Part shown: one piece after another, positions 5,674 to 8,351 of the stretch
Layout of the letters: every line of letters starts with the position of its first letter
How positions within the stretch are numbered: the first letter of the stretch is position 1
Source: Helicobacter sp.
GTDB taxonomy: Bacteria > Campylobacterota > Campylobacteria > Campylobacterales > Helicobacteraceae
DNA length: 8,351 bases
Assembly (NCBI GenBank): GCA_029264655.1
Contig: JARHZY010000038.1
Location: forward strand, 1-8,351
Reading direction: 5' to 3'
Position numbers and translations under genes: made by a program
Notes under the pieces: model-generated
The model's database searches: none
The model's input: only the letters and a program-made list of their open reading frames with translations
Told to the model about the DNA's origin: nothing

Positions 5674-7065
5674 TTATTGTTCCCCACGCAACTGATAGGT
5701 AATATCCCCTGCCCCAAGCCCCACAATAATACCTTTTTGCAATGTTGCTATAATATTATTATTAGAATCTAAAAGATGTATATTTGTTTGTTCTCGCTTT
5801 ATCTTTTCTGCAAAAATAGGTTTATATGCTTTAAATAAAGTGGGGAAATCAAAATCAATCTTTTCTTCTCCTGCAGCCCACACAGGCAATATCACCAAAG
5901 TATCACATGCAGCAAAACAAGCACAAAATGCTTCTAAATTATCTCGGAGACGCGAATATTTATGCGGTTGAAAGATTGCTGTAATTTTATAATTATTGTG
6001 GGAATCTTTTTGCAATACTTGTTGCTCTTCTAAAAGCAGGGCATATTTTTTTGTAGCTTCTAGTGTTGCAATAATTTCTGTTGGATGGTGGGCATAATCA
6101 TCAATAATGCATGGTGCATGCTCTTGCAAGTGTTGCAATATATCAAAACGTTTTTTAATCCCTTTAAATGCTAAAAGATTATTACGGATTGTTTCTAAAG
6201 GCAATAAATCATATGCACTTAAAATTGCCATGCTTGCATTTAAAGCATTATGGTATCCGATACCATAAATACTAAATTGCCCTAAATCTCGAAGTGTAAA
6301 AGTTGTATAGGGTAAAAAATCCCTAAGCTCATAGTTAATATTTTGTATATCACACTCTGGATATAAACAAGTAATATGTGGTTGCTTTTTACTTTTTTTG
6401 AGACGCATATAAAGTTGTTGCAATACTACACACTGCATATTTAAAACAACATGCTTGCCAAGCTCCATAAATGCAAGATAAGAATCTTGTAATTTCATAA
6501 AGTCATTATCATAGCTTTCTAAATGTTCAGCTTCTGCATTCAACACAATGCTTTTATAAGGATTTGAGTTTAAAAAACTCTTATCACTCTCATCTGCTTC
6601 AAATACAAGTAATTCATCTTGAGATACACGCACATTAGATTGAAACTCTTTGCTAATTGCTCCAATAATTGCCCCACTATGTGGCAAAATAGCAGCCAAT
6701 ATCGCACTTGTGCTTGATTTTCCATGTGCTGCACAAATGCTTAAAACTTTCTTTTTACTTAATAGAATCTTGAGTGCTTCTTTACGTGATAAAATTTGCT
6801 TATGTAGTCGTTTTGATTCTACAATTTCTATATTAGAATCTTTAATAATTGCTGAATGAATGATAATGTCTTTGTCAAATATAACCTCTTTTGCATGTGG
6901 TATATTAATAGCTATCCCTTCATTGTGTAACGTTTGTGTAATTGAAGTATCCTTAATATCTGAACCACTTACTATTGCCCCTTGTGCTTTTAAGAATCTT
7001 GCCAATCCGCTTACACCGATACCACCAATACCAATAAAATGCACTTTTAATTGATAAAAATCCAT
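5674..7065 (-). CDS. murC: UDP-N-acetylmuramate--L-alanine ligase MurC
   Basis: A 463-residue cytoplasmic ligase that adds L-alanine to UDP-N-acetylmuramate with ATP, the first peptide step of peptidoglycan synthesis. All three Mur-ligase domains are present. The N-terminal UDP-binding fold has HFIGIGGIGVSGLA (9-22) and GSD (34-36). The central ATPase has a P-loop reading CAAHGKSST (111-119), then FEADESDKSF (155-164), NAEAEHLESY (176-185) and GYHNALNASMA (270-280). The C-terminal domain has DDYAHHPTE (322-330), FQPHKYSRLRD (365-375) and GLGAGDIT (449-456). The P-loop is the less common AAHGKSST form instead of GTHGKTTT, but the lysine is kept. Length is normal for the family. The start is supported by AAGG (7075-7072), six bases before ATG, and by the N-terminal motif falling close to residue 10. 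It is the first gene of a tight three-gene minus-strand cluster. Confidence 0.98.
   Translation of the reverse strand: MDFYQLKVHFIGIGGIGVSGLARFLKAQGAIVSGSDIKDTSITQTLHNEGIAINIPHAKEVIFDKDIIIHSAIIKDSNIEIVESKRLHKQILSRKEALKILLSKKKVLSICAAHGKSSTSAILAAILPHSGAIIGAISKEFQSNVRVSQDELLVFEADESDKSFLNSNPYKSIVLNAEAEHLESYDNDFMKLQDSYLAFMELGKHVVLNMQCVVLQQLYMRLKKSKKQPHITCLYPECDIQNINYELRDFLPYTTFTLRDLGQFSIYGIGYHNALNASMAILSAYDLLPLETIRNNLLAFKGIKKRFDILQHLQEHAPCIIDDYAHHPTEIIATLEATKKYALLLEEQQVLQKDSHNNYKITAIFQPHKYSRLRDNLEAFCACFAACDTLVILPVWAAGEEKIDFDFPTLFKAYKPIFAEKIKREQTNIHLLDSNNNIIATLQKGIIVGLGAGDITYQLRGEQ
5681..5685 (-). promoter_or_regulatory. Ribosome binding site inside the murC 3' end
   Basis: On the minus strand GGGGA lies within the last codons of murC, eight bases before the GTG start of the CvfB-like gene. 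The stop/start arrangement TAATGTG suggests ribosomes finishing murC reinitiate on the next gene. This site decides the start chosen for that gene. Confidence 0.5.
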
Positions 7066-7098
7066 TATAAACCTTAATGAAAATAATTCAAAGCCTTA

Positions 7099-7104
7099 AT
7101 TATA
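7099..7104 (-). promoter_or_regulatory. -10 element of the murC cluster
   Basis: TATAAT on the minus strand 33 bases before the murC start codon, giving a predicted leader of about 27 bases that includes the TTAAGG ribosome binding site. No TG extension and no -35 are seen; a T-rich stretch with about ten-base periodicity lies upstream. The rest of the 282-bp spacer to the YceI gene shows only short AT-rich inverted repeats such as TAGCAATGCTA near 7214-7224. Confidence 0.5.
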
Positions 7105-7347
7105 ATATTTTTTTTATGTTTTTATGAGAATATTTTTACTCTCTTATATAAGAAAAGTAAAAAAGCCTTTCACTATAATATAATCTATGCTATATGCTAA
7201 GTTAAAATATGTATTAGCAATGCTATAGATTCTATAAAAATGCAAGCAGTTGCTAGAAACTACATGCCTATACTATGAAACAAAAAAGCAAGCATTTAGT
7301 TAGCAAATAAGAAGTATCCAATCTTAAATCTGTGATATTAAAAATAA

Positions 7348-7914
7348 TTATATTACATTTGCAGTAAAAATAATTTCAACATTTGCCCATGTGATGCCAC
7401 CATGCCCCGCTGCTGCAGCACTTAAAGCTTGCAATGCTTTTGTGCCCTGCCTAAAACTATGCAAATCAAGCTTACCTTTTGCTATAAGTTGCTTATTTGC
7501 TATCGTATATTCAAGTGGCACAATAGTTGATTCTTTACCAATGGTGATTTTTGCACTAATAAGCCCTTTTTCCTCACCCTCTATTACTTTTATAAAGGTA
7601 ACCTGTATATTATTTTTACCTGTTAATATAGGGAAAAATACCTTATTCATATTCTGTGTTGCCTCTGCATTGTCTGGAATCTCACTGCTTGTTGGGACAA
7701 TAATAGCATGTGCATTTTGTAAAATACCGCTAAGACTTTTTGTGTCTTTACCAAAACTATATTGTATTTGTTTAAAAGAACCGCCAATATCTGCCATTAC
7801 AGATGTTTTATAACCTACAAATGCCACTTGCACACTTTTTGTATCAATAGTATTTGCATATAAGTATGTGCTTGCTATAACACTACATAAACCTGCTATC
7901 ATTGCTTTTTTCAT
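7348..7914 (-). CDS. YceI-family periplasmic (polyisoprenoid-binding-like) protein
   Basis: A 188-residue exported protein. Residues 1-20 are a signal peptide (MKKAMIAGLC core, cleavage after YLYA). The mature protein matches the YceI lipocalin-like barrel pattern: VQVAFVGYKT (28-37), GSFKQIQYSF (45-54), LSGILQNAHAIIVPTS (61-76, the 'sidT' strand), NMNKVFFPIL (88-97, in place of the usual RDxHLxxxxFF), then NIQVTFIKV (102-110), GLISAKITIG (117-126), VPLEYTI (132-138) and a final strand ITWANVEIIFTANV (174-187). YceI proteins bind long-chain isoprenoids or other amphiphiles in a hydrophobic pocket; the ligand here is unknown. It is a different type from H. pylori HP1286 (from memory), closer to the group that ends in a 'tW.dv.i.F' strand. 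AAAGGA (7927-7922) seven bases before ATG and an extended -10 at 7946-7954 support the start. It appears to be a single-gene unit separated from murC by 282 bp. Confidence 0.82.
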   Translation of the reverse strand: MKKAMIAGLCSVIASTYLYANTIDTKSVQVAFVGYKTSVMADIGGSFKQIQYSFGKDTKSLSGILQNAHAIIVPTSSEIPDNAEATQNMNKVFFPILTGKNNIQVTFIKVIEGEEKGLISAKITIGKESTIVPLEYTIANKQLIAKGKLDLHSFRQGTKALQALSAAAAGHGGITWANVEIIFTANVI

Positions 7915-7945
7915 AAAAAAATCCTTTCAAGTAAAATAGCTAACT

Positions 7946-7954
7946 ATCATAGCA
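7946..7954 (-). promoter_or_regulatory. Extended -10 promoter of the YceI-family gene
   Basis: TGCTATGAT on the minus strand, 31 bases before the start codon, giving a predicted transcript start near 7939 and a leader of about 25 bases containing AAAGGA. The TGn extension and position make it the best promoter candidate for this gene. Confidence 0.55.
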
Positions 7955-8005
7955 AGCCTTTTTAAATATATCTAATTTTCCAAATCATTTTATCTAAAAA
8001 TACAT

Positions 8006-8095
8006 CTATTTTACACTATATATCAAAATCATCACATAGAATAAGCAAAAAACCACACATCCTAGACCAATAAAAACAAATATTAAAAATTGCAT
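8006..8095 (-). CDS. Possible 29-residue single-span membrane peptide
   Basis: A 30-codon minus-strand ORF (ATG 8095-8093 to TAG 8008-8006) whose product is almost entirely hydrophobic, with FLIFVFIGLGCVVFCLF at residues 3-19, two cysteines and a C-terminal lysine, long enough to span a membrane once. A TATAAT lies 21 bases upstream. Against it, no clear ribosome binding site precedes the ATG and T-rich DNA yields such hydrophobic translations by chance. It lies 91 bases before the YceI gene. It does not resemble the AapA toxin peptides of H. pylori as I remember them. Confidence 0.25.
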   Translation of the reverse strand: MQFLIFVFIGLGCVVFCLFYVMILIYSVK

Positions 8096-8116
8096 AATAA
8101 TTATATGTATCTTTGT

Positions 8117-8122
8117 ATTATA
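8117..8122 (-). promoter_or_regulatory. -10-like element upstream of the small membrane ORF
   Basis: A consensus TATAAT on the minus strand, about 200 bases before the YceI start and 21 bases before the small hydrophobic ORF. It lacks a TG extension. It could give an alternative long-leader YceI transcript or a short RNA. Confidence 0.3.
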
Positions 8123-8154
8123 ATCTATACATGAAGAAATTTTATATTTTGAGA

Positions 8155-8168
8155 TATGCTAAAGCATA
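8155..8168. repeat. Perfect 14-bp palindrome
   Basis: TATGCTAAAGCATA is a six-base inverted repeat with a two-base centre, about 33 bases upstream (minus strand) of the TATAAT at 8117-8122. The spacing fits an operator-like site, but such short AT-rich palindromes are common here. The rest of 7915-8285 shows no other gene. Confidence 0.25.
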
Positions 8169-8285
8169 AAATACAGAATATAGTGCATACTATCTATAGC
8201 TCACAATATAAATTATAATGCTTTTTATATATAAACCCACTCAATCCAACATGCATAAAGAAAACCATAAAAACAACAATAAATT

Positions 8286-8351
8286 CTAGAGAACATGCAC
8301 CTCATAAATATAATCTTTACTATCCATACTATAACGTAGCTCCCGTATGAG
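8286..8351 (-). CDS. C-terminal end of an unidentified protein, cut by window edge
   Basis: The last 21 codons of a minus-strand gene enter from the right edge and end at TAG 8288-8286. They read LIRELRYSMDSKDYIYEV followed by three residues, a charged, well-mixed composition typical of real coding sequence and unlike the flanking AT-rich spacer. Too little is present to name the protein. It is transcribed in the same direction as YceI and murC but ends 371 bases before the YceI start, so it is probably a separate unit. Confidence 0.6.
   Translation of the reverse strand, partial: LIRELRYSMDSKDYIYEVHVL

Noticed and set aside
5232..5695. Plus-strand ORFs opposite the CvfB-like gene
   Set aside because: They are out-of-frame shadows of a gene with clear S1-domain motifs and lack ribosome binding sites.
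7066..7347. tRNA, small RNA or further gene in the YceI-murC spacer
   Set aside because: No cloverleaf, no GC-rich stem followed by a T-run, and only ORFs of about a dozen codons were seen.
7066..7914. YceI gene and murC as one operon linking isoprenoid binding with cell-wall synthesis
   Set aside because: A 282-bp AT-rich gap and a separate -10 before murC argue for independent units; the functional link would be speculation.
1..8351. CRISPR array, transposase, toxin-antitoxin pair or phage gene
   Set aside because: No regularly spaced repeats, no terminal inverted repeats and no recognisable protein motifs of these systems were found on either strand.

Overview
This window looks like a chromosomal segment of an AT-rich Campylobacterota genome, most likely a non-pylori (enterohepatic-type) Helicobacter. 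The reasons are the extreme A+T content of the intergenic DNA, extended -10 promoters (TGnTATAAT) with no clear -35, the many AGAATCT/AGATTCT words, and a murC gene followed by a membrane-anchored TPR-like protein, an order I remember from H. pylori (HP0623-HP0622) and C. jejuni (Cj1054c-Cj1053c). The species assignment is inference from memory; no search was run.

Left part, + strand. A short secreted-peptide ORF at 26-178 may be a frameshifted remnant extending to 228. It is followed by a promoter and a likely two-gene operon: a SLC13/DASS-type carboxylate transporter (322-1854) and an RluA-family RNA pseudouridine synthase (1876-2790). A hairpin sits directly after the second stop. A stand-alone gene with a very strong ribosome binding site (2951-3490) encodes a small exported protein with a degenerate ankyrin-like C-terminal half. 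Positions 3491-3974 are a very AT-rich convergent intergenic region. It holds a short minus-strand stretch that reads like the cysteine-containing C-terminus of a lost protein, and a promoter-like site pointing back into the next gene's 3' end.

Right part, - strand. Reading in the direction of transcription, a partial gene enters from the right edge and stops at 8286. A 371-bp gap follows, with two promoter-like -10 elements, a small palindrome and a possible 29-residue membrane peptide. Then come a YceI-family periplasmic protein (7914-7348), a 282-bp AT-rich gap that ends in the murC promoter, and a tight cluster: murC (7065-5674), a CvfB/YitL-type S1-domain RNA-binding protein (starting about one base after the murC stop) and the membrane-anchored TPR-like protein (4733-3975).

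The clearest functions are peptidoglycan precursor synthesis (MurC), RNA modification (pseudouridine synthase), RNA binding (CvfB-like), anion/dicarboxylate uptake (DASS) and an isoprenoid/amphiphile-binding periplasmic protein (YceI). I found no tRNA, rRNA, CRISPR array, transposase or recognisable defence system. The least explained elements are the small secreted or membrane peptides, the ankyrin-like exported protein and the broken fragment near 3728-3820.
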